From Natroniella sp046097105 (GTDB lineage: Bacteria > Bacillota > Halanaerobiia > Halobacteroidales > Halobacteroidaceae), in NCBI RefSeq assembly GCF_046097105.1, contig NZ_CP175562.1:2294001-2358000 (forward strand): a DNA stretch of 64,000 bases, given 5' to 3'. The number at the start of each line of letters is the position of its first letter. Within the stretch, counting starts at the first letter, position 1. Both the position numbers and the translations under genes were made by a program. This document shows positions 50,425 through 58,901 of the stretch, piece after piece. Under the pieces are notes generated by a model. The model worked only from the letters and a program-made list of their open reading frames with translations, was not told where the DNA came from and made no database searches.

Positions 50425-51666
50425 ATGCAAAGTAAGAATAGGTGGGTAATTTTAATTGCAAGTGTTATTCTTAATTTAAGTATAGGCTCTGCTTATGCTT
50501 GGAGTGTTTTTCAAACTCCTTTAATGGATCATTTTGGATGGACGACGGGTCAGGCTTCTTTGGCATTTACTATCAGCCTTTCATTGGTTCCTTTTGCAAT
50601 GATTGTAGCTGGTAAGTTTCAAGATGAACACGGGCCTAAACTAGTAACATTATTAGGAGGAATAGTCTTTGGACTGGGGTTGTTTTTAGTAGGTTATGTC
50701 AATTCAATAACAATGCTTTATCTTACTTACGGATTATTGGGTGGAGTTGGAATTGGAATGATCTATGCCTGTACCGTAGGTAATACTGTAAAATGGTTTC
50801 CAGATAAGAGAGGATTGGCAGGTGGGTTAACAGCTGCTGGGTTTGGTTTAGGGTCAGTTCTATTAGCACCTGTTGCTGAAGCACTTGTTAGAAACCTTGG
50901 AGTATTTACAACATTTAGAATAATTGGCATAGTTTATTTAGTGCTTATTGTTGGAGCTTCATTTGTTATGGATCGACCGGATCCAGATTGGAAACCAGAA
51001 GGTTGGGAACCACCTATGAAGAGTTCAGATGATGGTGGCACAGAAAGTGCTGAAATAAATCTAAAAGGAACGGAGATGCTCAAGACTGGCAGGTTTTATA
51101 TTTTATGGTTGCTATATGCAATTGGCTGTGTTTCAGGACTTATGATAATAGGCCATGCTTCACCTATCGGTCAGCAAACAGTAGGTATCTCTGCTCGTTT
51201 AGCTGCTTTAGGAGTAAGTATTATAGGTATAGCAAATACGGCAGGTAGAATTTTCTGGGGTGGTGTATCTGATAGGATAGGTAGATATAACACATTAATT
51301 TTAATGTATGCTAGTTCGGCAGCGATGTTATTACTATTAAGGGTAGCAGGTGGTTTTCCAACCTTTATAATAGCAACTTCTGGAATAGCATTAGGTTTTG
51401 GTGGGTTTTTAGGTATATTCCCATCAGTAACAGCTGATAACTTTGGTGATAAATTTATTGGTGCAAATTATGGTATAATATTTACAGCTTATGGTCTTGC
51501 AGCATATATTGGGCCAATGATTGCAGCGACAACAAAAGAGAGTGCTGGAGGTTATGGTTACGCTTTTCTTATTGCAACTATATTAAATGTTGCAGGGATA
51601 GTATTCACTTTTGCATTGAAATATAGTATTCAAAAAAAGAAAGAAGCACAGCTTAGTCAATCTTAA
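50425..51666 (+). CDS. OFA-type major facilitator carrier (oxalate/formate antiporter family)
   Basis: A 413-residue MFS transporter with twelve helices. The start NRWVILIASVILNLSIGSAY and AWSVFQTPL are typical of the oxalate/formate antiporter family, whose members carry various monocarboxylates. The ATG at 50425 is used because AGGAAG lies eight bases upstream. It is the first gene behind the sigma-54 promoter and precedes a CoA-transferase pair by 30 bases. The cargo is therefore probably a short-chain acid that is activated with CoA inside the cell. Confidence 0.85.
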   Translation: MQSKNRWVILIASVILNLSIGSAYAWSVFQTPLMDHFGWTTGQASLAFTISLSLVPFAMIVAGKFQDEHGPKLVTLLGGIVFGLGLFLVGYVNSITMLYLTYGLLGGVGIGMIYACTVGNTVKWFPDKRGLAGGLTAAGFGLGSVLLAPVAEALVRNLGVFTTFRIIGIVYLVLIVGASFVMDRPDPDWKPEGWEPPMKSSDDGGTESAEINLKGTEMLKTGRFYILWLLYAIGCVSGLMIIGHASPIGQQTVGISARLAALGVSIIGIANTAGRIFWGGVSDRIGRYNTLILMYASSAAMLLLLRVAGGFPTFIIATSGIALGFGGFLGIFPSVTADNFGDKFIGANYGIIFTAYGLAAYIGPMIAATTKESAGGYGYAFLIATILNVAGIVFTFALKYSIQKKKEAQLSQS

Positions 51667-51696
51667 AAATAATAATTTTAATGGAGGTGTTTGCTA

Positions 51697-52416
51697 ATGG
51701 CGGTTATTACAACTGCAGATAAAGCTATAAAGAAGGTAAATAATGGTAATAGTTTGATGGTTGGTGGATTTTTAGGTGTTGGATCTCCTTTGAAGTTAAT
51801 TGATAATCTTGCTGAAAAAGATGTAGAAGAATTGACATTTATTAGTGTTGTGGGAGGTTACCCTGGTGGAGAGTTTGATATTGGAAAACTAGCACCAAAG
51901 AAGCAGATTAAAAAATTCATTGGAGCACATATAGGTACAGATCCAAAATTAGTTAAGGCATATAATGATGGAGATATTGAGGTAGAGTTTAACCCTATGG
52001 GAACCTTTATTGAGAGAATAAGGGCAGCTGGAGGAGGATTAGGTGCAGTAGTTACTCCTGTTGGACTGGGTACTGAAGTAGAAGAATTAGGAGAGAAGAT
52101 TAATCTTTTTGGTAGTGAGTATTTGGCTCACCCTCCTTTGTCAGCAGATGTAGCCCTAATTAAGGCGGTTAAGGCTGATAAGAAAGGGAATTTAATGTAT
52201 GAAGGTACTTCAATCAATACTAATACTACTATGGCAACTGCAGCAGATATTGTTATTGCTGAAGTAGATGAGATTGTTGAAGTTGGAGAGATAGAACCAA
52301 ATGATATAGGAACTCAAGGAATTTTTGTAGATTATATTGTTGAGGGATACTCAAAAGAAGAGAGAAAAGATATATTTGAAGAATTATGGGAAAAGAGTGG
52401 CAAATTCAATAAATAA
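51697..52416 (+). CDS. CoA-transferase, alpha subunit
   Basis: A 239-residue family I CoA-transferase subunit A. It starts with ITTADKAIKKVNNGNSLMVGGFLG and has the conserved GGLGAVVTPVGLGTEVEE and TSINTNTTMATAADIVI. It acts with the next gene to move CoA from acetyl-CoA or a similar donor to a carboxylate (acetate/acetoacetate/butyrate types). The exact substrate cannot be told from sequence. ATG 51697 follows GGAGGTG. Confidence 0.9.
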   Translation: MAVITTADKAIKKVNNGNSLMVGGFLGVGSPLKLIDNLAEKDVEELTFISVVGGYPGGEFDIGKLAPKKQIKKFIGAHIGTDPKLVKAYNDGDIEVEFNPMGTFIERIRAAGGGLGAVVTPVGLGTEVEELGEKINLFGSEYLAHPPLSADVALIKAVKADKKGNLMYEGTSINTNTTMATAADIVIAEVDEIVEVGEIEPNDIGTQGIFVDYIVEGYSKEERKDIFEELWEKSGKFNK

Positions 52417-52430
52417 GGAGGAAGATAACT

Positions 52431-53084
52431 ATGAAAAAAAGAGAGTTTATTGCCAGAAGAATAGCACAAGAATTTGATAATGGAGCGGTTATAAATTTAG
52501 GCTTTGGAATGCCAACTGCTTCTGCGAATTATATGTCTGAAGATATTGATGTAATATTACAAACTGAAAATGGTGGCTTAATGTTTGGCCCTGCTCCTCA
52601 AAAAGGAGAACATAACTCTGAGCTTGCAAATGCTGGAGGGGAACCTATAACGATGCGTCCTGGTGGTAGTGCTTTTGATTTAGCAACTTCCTTCTGTATT
52701 ATTCGCGGGGGTCATGTAGATGTTACAGTATTAGGTGCTTTGGAAGTAGATGAACATGGAAATATTGCTAACTGGAAAATACCGGGTAAATTTGTTCCTG
52801 GTATGGGAGGCGGTATGGATCTACTTGTTGGTGCTAAGCGGGTTGTAGCTGCTTTAGCACATGTGGATAAGAATGGAAATTCTAAAATTCTTAAAGATTG
52901 TAACCTACCACTTTCCGCTGCTGGAGCAGTTGATAGGATTATTACTGATAAAGGTGTCTTTGATGTAACTGATGATGGTCTTGTATTAATTGAAATTGCA
53001 CCAAATGTTGAGCTTGATGAAGTTAAGGAAGTAACAGAAGCTGATTTTGTGGTGTCAGAAGATTTAACAGAAATTCAGGTGTAG
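52431..53084 (+). CDS. CoA-transferase, beta subunit
   Basis: A 217-residue subunit B, starting 15 bases after the alpha gene. It contains the active-site segment LQTENGGLMFGPAP with the catalytic Glu that carries CoA, then GGSAFDLATSFCIIRGGHVD and GMGGGMDL. Both subunits together match heterodimeric acetoacetate/acetate CoA-transferases. Last gene of the sigma-54-driven unit; a strong palindrome follows. Confidence 0.92.
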   Translation: MKKREFIARRIAQEFDNGAVINLGFGMPTASANYMSEDIDVILQTENGGLMFGPAPQKGEHNSELANAGGEPITMRPGGSAFDLATSFCIIRGGHVDVTVLGALEVDEHGNIANWKIPGKFVPGMGGGMDLLVGAKRVVAALAHVDKNGNSKILKDCNLPLSAAGAVDRIITDKGVFDVTDDGLVLIEIAPNVELDEVKEVTEADFVVSEDLTEIQV

Positions 53085-53089
53085 TAATA

Positions 53090-53135
53090 AATAATAATAG
53101 CTAATGATAAATATTTATCATTAGCTATTATTATT
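53090..53135. terminator. 46-base perfect palindrome after the CoA-transferase genes
   Basis: Arms from AATAATAATAGCTAATGATA (53090 onward, through 53112) and the exact complement (53113-53135) meet without a loop. The ending TTATTATT is weakly T-rich. It probably ends the operon. Confidence 0.75.
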
Positions 53136-53218
53136 ATGCTAGGAATAAAACTATAAGGTAGGTAATATCTAGATACAAACAAACATATATTACTAAATAT
53201 AGTATCATTTACTTAAAA

Positions 53219-53268
53219 GAATAAGAAAAGTGTTGAGCATTTGTTAAGATAGGTTTTCTTATTTTAAT
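53219..53268. promoter_or_regulatory. Inverted repeat upstream of hbd
   Basis: AATAAGAAAA (about 53220-53229) and TTTTCTTATT (about 53256-53265) are inverted copies enclosing TTTGTTAAG. It lies about 90 bases before the hbd start. The role is unknown. Confidence 0.35.
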
Positions 53269-53352
53269 ATTTATAAGGAGTACTAAAGAGATTAATGTAT
53301 GATATTAAGAAAATTTATATACTTGTAATTATAAATTTTAAGGGGGATAATT

Positions 53353-54198
53353 ATGAAAAAAGTAGGCGTTTTAGGTGCTGGAACAATGGGGAGTGGTATA
53401 GCTCAAGTCATTGCAACAGCAGGATATCAAGTTGTTTTACGTGATATTAAGGAGGAGTATGTAGAACAAGGTTTAAAAAGAATTAGAAAGAATTTAGAGC
53501 GGAGTGTAGAGAAGGGAAAAATAAGTGCTAAAGAAATGAAAGGGACTTTAAATAATATTGAAACTAGTACTGAATTAGAAGATTTAAAAGATGCTGATTT
53601 GATAATTGAAGCTATTGTAGAGAATATGAAAATAAAAAAAGAAGTCTTTAAAGAGTTAGATGAACTATGTAAAGAAGAGACTATTTTAGCAACTAATACT
53701 TCTGCCTTAAGTATTACAGAGATAGCTACAATAACTCAGAGACCAGATAATTTTTTAGGAATTCACTTCTTTAATCCTGTACCTGTAATGGGATTAGTAG
53801 AGTTAATTAGAAGCATTACAACTTCTGATGAGACTTTTGATAAGATTGAAACTTTTATAAATAATATTAATAAAACATCCGTTGAAGTAGAAGAAGCACC
53901 AGGTTTTGTAGTAAATAGGCTGTTAATTCCAATGATTAATGAAGCAACTTATTTATTAATGGAAGGGGTTGCTAGTGTAGAAGATATAGATACTGCTATG
54001 AAATTAGGAGCTAATCACCCAATTGGCCCATTAGCATTAGCTGATTTAATAGGATTAGATATCTGTTTAGCAGTTATGGAGACTTTGTTTGAAGAGCTAG
54101 GTGAATCTAAGTATAGACCATGTCCATTATTGAGAAAGAAGGTAAGAGCAAAGCAGTTAGGAAGAAAGACAGGAGAAGGTTTTTATAAGTACGATTAA
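53353..54198 (+). CDS. hbd: 3-hydroxybutyryl-CoA dehydrogenase
   Basis: A 281-residue enzyme that interconverts acetoacetyl-CoA and 3-hydroxybutyryl-CoA. The NAD-binding loop is VGVLGAGTMGSGIAQVIA at the N-terminus, and the catalytic His/Glu region reads FLGIHFFNPVPVMGLVELI. NHPIGPLALADLIGLD is also typical. GGGGG precedes ATG 53353. It starts a second transcription unit with crt and a thiolase. No bcd/etf genes follow, so a complete butyrate pathway is not encoded here. Confidence 0.95.
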   Translation: MKKVGVLGAGTMGSGIAQVIATAGYQVVLRDIKEEYVEQGLKRIRKNLERSVEKGKISAKEMKGTLNNIETSTELEDLKDADLIIEAIVENMKIKKEVFKELDELCKEETILATNTSALSITEIATITQRPDNFLGIHFFNPVPVMGLVELIRSITTSDETFDKIETFINNINKTSVEVEEAPGFVVNRLLIPMINEATYLLMEGVASVEDIDTAMKLGANHPIGPLALADLIGLDICLAVMETLFEELGESKYRPCPLLRKKVRAKQLGRKTGEGFYKYD

Positions 54199-54258
54199 TT
54201 AAAATGAAACAGTCTCTAAATTAGAGGTTATTTATTATAACTAAGAGGAGGTAAAAGA

Positions 54259-55038
54259 ATGGAATTTCAACATCTTAGGCTGGAGCAAAAAGAGGGCTGG
54301 AGTTTATTAACGGTTAATCGTCCTAAAGCATTAAATGCTTTAAATGGTGAAGTGTTAAAGGAGTTAAAAGGGGCTATTGAGACTTTAGAAGAAGATGAAA
54401 ATACAAAAGCTATCTGTATTACAGGTGCAGGGAAAGCTTTTGTTGCTGGAGCAGATATTGCTCAAATGAAAGAAATGAATAGTTTAGAGGCGAAAGAATT
54501 TGCTAAATTAGGGCATACTACTTTTAAAAGAATAGAGGATTGTTCCAAGCCAGTTATTGCAGCAGTTAATGGTTTTGCATTAGGTGGAGGATGTGAGCTA
54601 GCTTTAGCATGTGATATCAGAATAGCTAGTGAAAAAGCAAAATTTGGGCAACCTGAAATTAATTTAGGTATTATTCCTGGTTTTGGAGGTACACAACGCT
54701 TACCTAAGTTAATAGGAGTAGCTAAAGCAAAAGAACTAACCTTCACTGGTCAGAATATTGGAGCTGAAGAGGCTTTGAAATTTGGCCTAGTCAACCATGT
54801 TGTTCCAGAAGATGAACTATTATCTAGAGTAGAGAGGCTGATGGATAAGATAGTTGCCAAATCATCTGTGATTGTTAGTTTAGCTAAAGAAGCTATTAAT
54901 TCAGGAATAGAATTAGGTATGAATGGTGGCCTTGATTTAGAGGTCAATCTATTCGGTGTTTGTTTTAGCAGTGCAGATCAAACAGAAGGAATGGAAGCGT
55001 TTTTAGAAAAGAGGGAAGCAGAGTTTAAAGGAAGATAA
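54259..55038 (+). CDS. crt: Enoyl-CoA hydratase/crotonase
   Basis: A 259-residue crotonase. The oxyanion-hole segments FVAGADIAQM and VNGFALGGGCELALACDIR and the catalytic region PEINLGIIPGFGGTQRL, with both acid residues in place, support hydration of crotonyl-CoA to 3-hydroxybutyryl-CoA. It has a normal length, and GAGGAGG precedes ATG 54259. It lies between hbd and the thiolase gene. Confidence 0.94.
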   Translation: MEFQHLRLEQKEGWSLLTVNRPKALNALNGEVLKELKGAIETLEEDENTKAICITGAGKAFVAGADIAQMKEMNSLEAKEFAKLGHTTFKRIEDCSKPVIAAVNGFALGGGCELALACDIRIASEKAKFGQPEINLGIIPGFGGTQRLPKLIGVAKAKELTFTGQNIGAEEALKFGLVNHVVPEDELLSRVERLMDKIVAKSSVIVSLAKEAINSGIELGMNGGLDLEVNLFGVCFSSADQTEGMEAFLEKREAEFKGR

Positions 55039-55069
55039 AAAATCAGAGTTGTTGAGAGGAGAGAGGAAA

Positions 55070-56254
55070 ATGAGTGTTAGTGTAATAGGAACTTATCATT
55101 CTGATTTTAATACATCAGATAAGAGTATTTATGATTTATTGGTTGAAGCAGGCAAGAGTGCCTTAGATGATTCTGGTGTAAAAGCTAAGGATATAGATGG
55201 AATTTGGATTGGCAATTATAGTGGAGGGGGCTTTAACAACCAAGAGCATTTAGCTCCTTATGCAATGAATATCGATCCTGAGTTAAGATTTACTCAATCT
55301 ACCAGAGTAGAAAATGCCTGTGCTTCTGGTACTGCTGCTATAAAAGAAGCTAAAGCTGCTATTGAAGCAGGAGAGGTGGATTATGCGTTAGTAATTGGTG
55401 TAGAAAAGATGACTACACTAGATACTAAAGGGGTTACTAAAACCCTTGCTATGGCATCTTACTGGCCAGATGAAGGTGCTGAAGGGATGACTTTCCCAGG
55501 TTTATTTGCTGAATTTGCTAAAGGATATAAGAAGAGACATAAATTATCTAATGATGAATTAAGAGAAACTTTAGCTAAGATTGCTGCTAAAAATTATAGC
55601 AATGCCTTAGAAAACCAATATGCTCAAATGTCTAAAGATTGGACGTATGAGGATGTTTTGAACTTGCCAGAAAAGAAAAATCCAATGATTGCTGAACCAT
55701 TAAGGTTACATGATTGCTCTTTAGTATCTGATGGTGCAGCAGCAATAGTATTAACCACCACTGAAAAAGCTAAAGAGTTGAGAGATGAAGTTGTAGAGTT
55801 GGCATCATTAGTTCAAACTACAGACTATTTAGCACTTGATAAGCGGCCACAAGATGAGTTTGTTGCTACTAAAGAAGCAGTTAGGCAGGCTTATAATCAA
55901 GTAGGTATTACTGTAGATGACTTAGACTTTGCAGAAGTTCATGATTGTTTTACTATTGCTGAGTTATTAGCTTATGAAGCAATAGGACTTGCTGAGGATG
56001 GTCAAGGGCCAAAGTTATTAGATGATGGTACGGTAATGGTTGATGGTAGGTTGCCAGTAAATGCTTCTGGTGGACTAAAGGCTAAAGGCCATCCAGTGGG
56101 AGCAACAGGAGTGTCTATGGCTGTACTAGCAACTAGACAGTTATTAGGTGAGCCAGTAGGGCCTAAAATAGAAGGAGCAGAGATCGGATTAACCCTTAAT
56201 TTTGGGGGAAGTGCTGTTAGTAACTATGCTTCAATTTATAAATTGATAAAATAG
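55070..56254 (+). CDS. Thiolase (acetyl-CoA acetyltransferase-like, SCP2-type)
   Basis: A 394-residue thiolase of the SCP-x-like branch. The nucleophile Cys is in VENACASGTAAI, the His of the second site in AEVHDCFTIAE, and the C-terminal site is NASGGLKAKGHPVGATG, so the active site is complete. ATG 55070 follows GAGGAGAGAGGAAA; the in-frame TTG 55049 lies upstream of it. With crt and hbd it could cleave or form acetoacetyl-CoA. Its SCP2-type class is unlike the usual clostridial ThlA. Confidence 0.9.
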   Translation: MSVSVIGTYHSDFNTSDKSIYDLLVEAGKSALDDSGVKAKDIDGIWIGNYSGGGFNNQEHLAPYAMNIDPELRFTQSTRVENACASGTAAIKEAKAAIEAGEVDYALVIGVEKMTTLDTKGVTKTLAMASYWPDEGAEGMTFPGLFAEFAKGYKKRHKLSNDELRETLAKIAAKNYSNALENQYAQMSKDWTYEDVLNLPEKKNPMIAEPLRLHDCSLVSDGAAAIVLTTTEKAKELRDEVVELASLVQTTDYLALDKRPQDEFVATKEAVRQAYNQVGITVDDLDFAEVHDCFTIAELLAYEAIGLAEDGQGPKLLDDGTVMVDGRLPVNASGGLKAKGHPVGATGVSMAVLATRQLLGEPVGPKIEGAEIGLTLNFGGSAVSNYASIYKLIK

Positions 56255-56261
56255 ATTTCAG

Positions 56262-56309
56262 GAAAAAGCAGACATTTTTAACTTGAAATGATCTGCTTTT
56301 TCATTTTAG
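56262..56309 (+). terminator. Terminator after the thiolase gene
   Basis: GAAAAAGCAGA (56262-56272) and TCTGCTTTTTC (56292-56302), then ATTTT. Confidence 0.8.
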
Positions 56310-56470
56310 CTGTTTAGTTAGCTAGAGAGTTCATTTTATAAATGATATATTTTTAATTGCAAATACCAGTTATTTTTGTTATTGTTTTAATAAGTAGTAT
56401 TATTGGAGTAGATTTCAAGTTTAATGATTACTATAAATGGTTATAATTATTAAATAAAGGAGAGGTGTAA

Positions 56471-57064
56471 ATGAAAATTTTAGGGATTTCAGGTAGTTCG
56501 GCTAAGAGAGGAACCCATTATTTATTAGAACAAGCAGTAAAAGCTGCAAATGAGCAAGAAGCAGAAACAGAAATAGTTCATTTAGCTGATTATGATTTAG
56601 AAGTTTGTCAAGGGTGTAATTATTGTTTTAAGAATAAAGAATGTGTTTTAGAGGATGATTTAGAGGAGTTGGCCCAAAAAGTACTTGAGGCTGATGGGAT
56701 TATTATTGGCTCACCATCTTATTTTGGAACAGTAACTGCTATTTTGAAGAACTTTATGGATCGGAGCCGCTTTTTGAAGATGGCTGATCACTCTTTGCAG
56801 GATACTTTATTAGGAGTAATTGCAACTTCAGGTTTAAATCACGGTGGAGCACAAAGTACAATTGAAACGATTCATCGGTTTGGTTTGTTACATGGGATGG
56901 TAATTGTTGGCCCAGCTGGTCAAGCTCAGACAGAAGCTAACTTGGTGATTGGAACTGCAGAAAAAGAAGATGGCTGGGGAAGAATCAAAGAGGATCAAAA
57001 GGCAATTAAGTTGGCCCAAAATTTAGGAGAAAGAATTGCTTCGTTAAAAAATAAACTTAATTAA
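56471..57064 (+). CDS. Iron-sulfur flavoprotein-like NAD(P)H:FMN reductase family protein
   Basis: A 197-residue flavodoxin-fold protein. The FMN loop is GISGSSAKRGTHYLL at the N-terminus, and IIIGSPSYFGTVTAILKNFMDR contacts the flavin. Between them is a compact cysteine motif CQGCNYCFKNKEC (CX2CX2CX5C), the signature of iron-sulfur flavoproteins that bind a 4Fe-4S cluster. It probably shuttles electrons or reduces quinones or oxygen. AAAGGAGAGG precedes ATG 56471. It is a single gene. Confidence 0.85.
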   Translation: MKILGISGSSAKRGTHYLLEQAVKAANEQEAETEIVHLADYDLEVCQGCNYCFKNKECVLEDDLEELAQKVLEADGIIIGSPSYFGTVTAILKNFMDRSRFLKMADHSLQDTLLGVIATSGLNHGGAQSTIETIHRFGLLHGMVIVGPAGQAQTEANLVIGTAEKEDGWGRIKEDQKAIKLAQNLGERIASLKNKLN

Positions 57065-57153
57065 TGAGTATTAAATTATTACAATATACAATGTAGCTTT
57101 TAATTAATTCTTAGTACATAATGTAAGAAATCAATATAAGCGGAGCTGATAAT

Positions 57154-57633
57154 GTGGAGGTTAGAATAATAGCAGTAGGTAAGATTAAAGAGGGTTATAT
57201 TCAACAAGGGATTAATGATTTTTGTAACCGTTTAAAGCATTATACTAAGGTTGATATCTTAGAGGTCAAAGATGAAAAAATAAGAAATAAACTAAGTTCT
57301 TCTGAGATAGAGCAGATAAAAGAAAAAGAAGCTGAAAAGATCATTGCTAAGTTAAATGAGAGAGCTTATACAATCGCTTTAGATCCTCAGGGAAAGCCGA
57401 TGACTTCAGAAGGTTTAGCTAAATCAATAGGTAATTTACAAGTACAAGGTTATAGTAATATTGAGTTTATTATTGGTGGAGCCTTAGGTTTAGATCAAAA
57501 AATAAGGAATATAGCAGATTATGTATTAACTTTTTCTCATATGACATTTACTCATCAAATGATTAGACTACTTCTGTTAGAGCAAGTTTATCGAGGATTT
57601 AAGATTTTGAATAATGAACCATATCATTTATAA
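57154..57633 (+). CDS. rlmH: 23S rRNA pseudouridine-1915 N3-methyltransferase
   Basis: A 159-residue SPOUT methyltransferase acting on helix 69 of 23S rRNA in assembled ribosomes. It starts VRIIAVGKIKEGYIQQGIND, and the knot is formed by FIIGGALGLDQKI and MTFTHQMIRLLLLEQVYRGF. The length is exactly that of the family. Start GTG 57154 has CGGAG upstream, a rather weak site. In Bacillus it also follows walJ/htrC, here 10 kb away because of the catabolic island. Confidence 0.94.
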   Translation: MEVRIIAVGKIKEGYIQQGINDFCNRLKHYTKVDILEVKDEKIRNKLSSSEIEQIKEKEAEKIIAKLNERAYTIALDPQGKPMTSEGLAKSIGNLQVQGYSNIEFIIGGALGLDQKIRNIADYVLTFSHMTFTHQMIRLLLLEQVYRGFKILNNEPYHL

Positions 57634-57692
57634 TGAAAGAAGTTGAACTAAAAAATTAATAACTGCTTAAAATCTTAAAAGGAGTGATATTA

Positions 57693-58199
57693 ATGTTGTC
57701 TAAGAAGTTATTAGAAGCTTTAAATGATCAAATGAATTTTGAATATTTGTCTGCTCATTATTATCTAGCCACAGCTGCTTATTGTCAGGAAGAGGATTTA
57801 GATGGGTTTGCTAATTTTTTCTGGGAACAAGCTAAAGAAGAACGCTTTCATGCTGAAAAGTTTTATAATTTCATTAATGAAAAAGGAGAAAGGGCCAAGT
57901 TGCAGGGCATTCCTGAGCCTAAGAATGAATTTAATTCTCTTAAAGAAGTTTTTGAAATAGTTTTAGAACATGAACAGAAAGTAACGGAGCGGATTTATAA
58001 GATTATAGATTTAGCTAGAGAAGAAAGTGAATACTCTACAATTAGTTTTTTAGATTGGTTTGTTGATGAGCAGGTTGAAGAAGAAAGTGTAATGAGTGGA
58101 TTATTGAAAAAGGTTGAACGATTAGGTGAAAGTGATCAAGGAATCTTTATGCTTGATAATGAATTAGCTCAACGAAGTTTTACCTTACCAGAAGAGTAA
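57693..58199 (+). CDS. ftnA: Ferritin
   Basis: A 168-residue non-haem ferritin that stores iron in a 24-subunit shell. The ferroxidase ligands are visible in NDQMNFEYLSAHYYL (Glu and Tyr), FFWEQAKEERFHAEKF (Glu and His) and in LDWFVDEQVEEESV (Glu and Gln). The length fits. ATG 57693 follows AAAAGGAG with 8 bases; the in-frame GTG 57684 overlaps that site. It is followed at 34 bases by a small zinc-ribbon gene. Confidence 0.94.
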   Translation: MLSKKLLEALNDQMNFEYLSAHYYLATAAYCQEEDLDGFANFFWEQAKEERFHAEKFYNFINEKGERAKLQGIPEPKNEFNSLKEVFEIVLEHEQKVTERIYKIIDLAREESEYSTISFLDWFVDEQVEEESVMSGLLKKVERLGESDQGIFMLDNELAQRSFTLPEE

Positions 58200-58233
58200 G
58201 TTGCTAATTATTTAAATAGTAAGGAGAGAAAAG

Positions 58234-58416
58234 ATGAAGGTTAAATCTTCTGAAAGTCTTTTGTTAAGTGCAAAATATGAAATAAACTGGGAGTGTAAAA
58301 TTTGTGGTAACATAATTTATGAACAAGATTTACTTAATAGAATTGGTAATGTCTACCTAGAACATTATTGGACATGCTCAGAATGTGGTGGGAAATTAAA
58401 AAAAAGAAATAAATAA
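58234..58416 (+). CDS. Small zinc-ribbon protein
   Basis: A 60-residue protein with two CxxC pairs, CKICGN and CSECGG, 28 residues apart, a zinc-ribbon or rubredoxin-like arrangement, with a basic tail KLKKRNK. It has no recognised family name. AAGGAGAG precedes ATG 58234. It is probably co-transcribed with the ferritin gene, but no functional link can be shown. Confidence 0.65.
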   Translation: MKVKSSESLLLSAKYEINWECKICGNIIYEQDLLNRIGNVYLEHYWTCSECGGKLKKRNK

Positions 58417-58450
58417 AACCTTAAAGTTGATCAACTTTAAGGTTTTATTT
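58411..58450. terminator. Bidirectional 40-base palindromic terminator
   Basis: Arms AAATAAAACCTTAAAGTTGA and its complement are perfect. A-rich and T-rich flanks allow it to stop both the zinc-ribbon transcript and the convergent gene. Confidence 0.85.
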
Positions 58451-58452
58451 AT

Positions 58453-58740
58453 TTAGTCTAACATTTGTTCGGGAAGGTGACTTGCTTGATCCAAAGCTTG
58501 TAAAGTGGCATCAGCTGCATCTAAGTAGTTTTTCACCTTTTTAATATTTTCAGTTAAAAAATTCAAATGATTAGAAAAGACTTCTGTATTATGAAAGAAG
58601 ATAAATAGAATTATTAAAAGTAATAATAGGTCACTATCAAGATAAGTTAATAAGTTTTGCTGGGAATTACTACTAGGTTGAGGATTAGAATGCTCATTAT
58701 TTTTAGTAGTAAAATTATTCATTTCCTGTTTATCTACCAT
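58453..58740 (-). CDS. Hypothetical protein with one hydrophobic segment
   Basis: A 95-residue protein, unrecognised. The first 30 residues are Asn/Gln/Ser-rich, a hydrophobic stretch LLLLLIILFIFF lies at about 38-49, and an amphipathic helix follows. It is divergent from the Asn/Gln-rich gene at 58902, and both share the Asn/Gln-rich character. GGAGGG is 13 bases from the ATG. A role in spores or the envelope is possible but cannot be shown. Confidence 0.5.
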   Translation of the reverse strand: MVDKQEMNNFTTKNNEHSNPQPSSNSQQNLLTYLDSDLLLLLIILFIFFHNTEVFSNHLNFLTENIKKVKNYLDAADATLQALDQASHLPEQMLD

Positions 58741-58901
58741 GCTGATTAATCCCTCCTTTAATTAAGATTAAAAGTTTTTAATTTCTTTAAATTAACTTTT
58801 ACAATACATATTACGAAATACATAAAAGAAATGTGATTTTTTAAGAAACTTTTTATCTTTGCTCTAATATAATTATTAGTAGAAGAAGGAGGAGAGATAA
58901 T

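Noticed and set aside
53219..53352. Rex box in front of hbd
   Set aside because: Only a half site TTTGTTAAG is seen; no TTGTTAA-N4-TTAACAA dyad was found.
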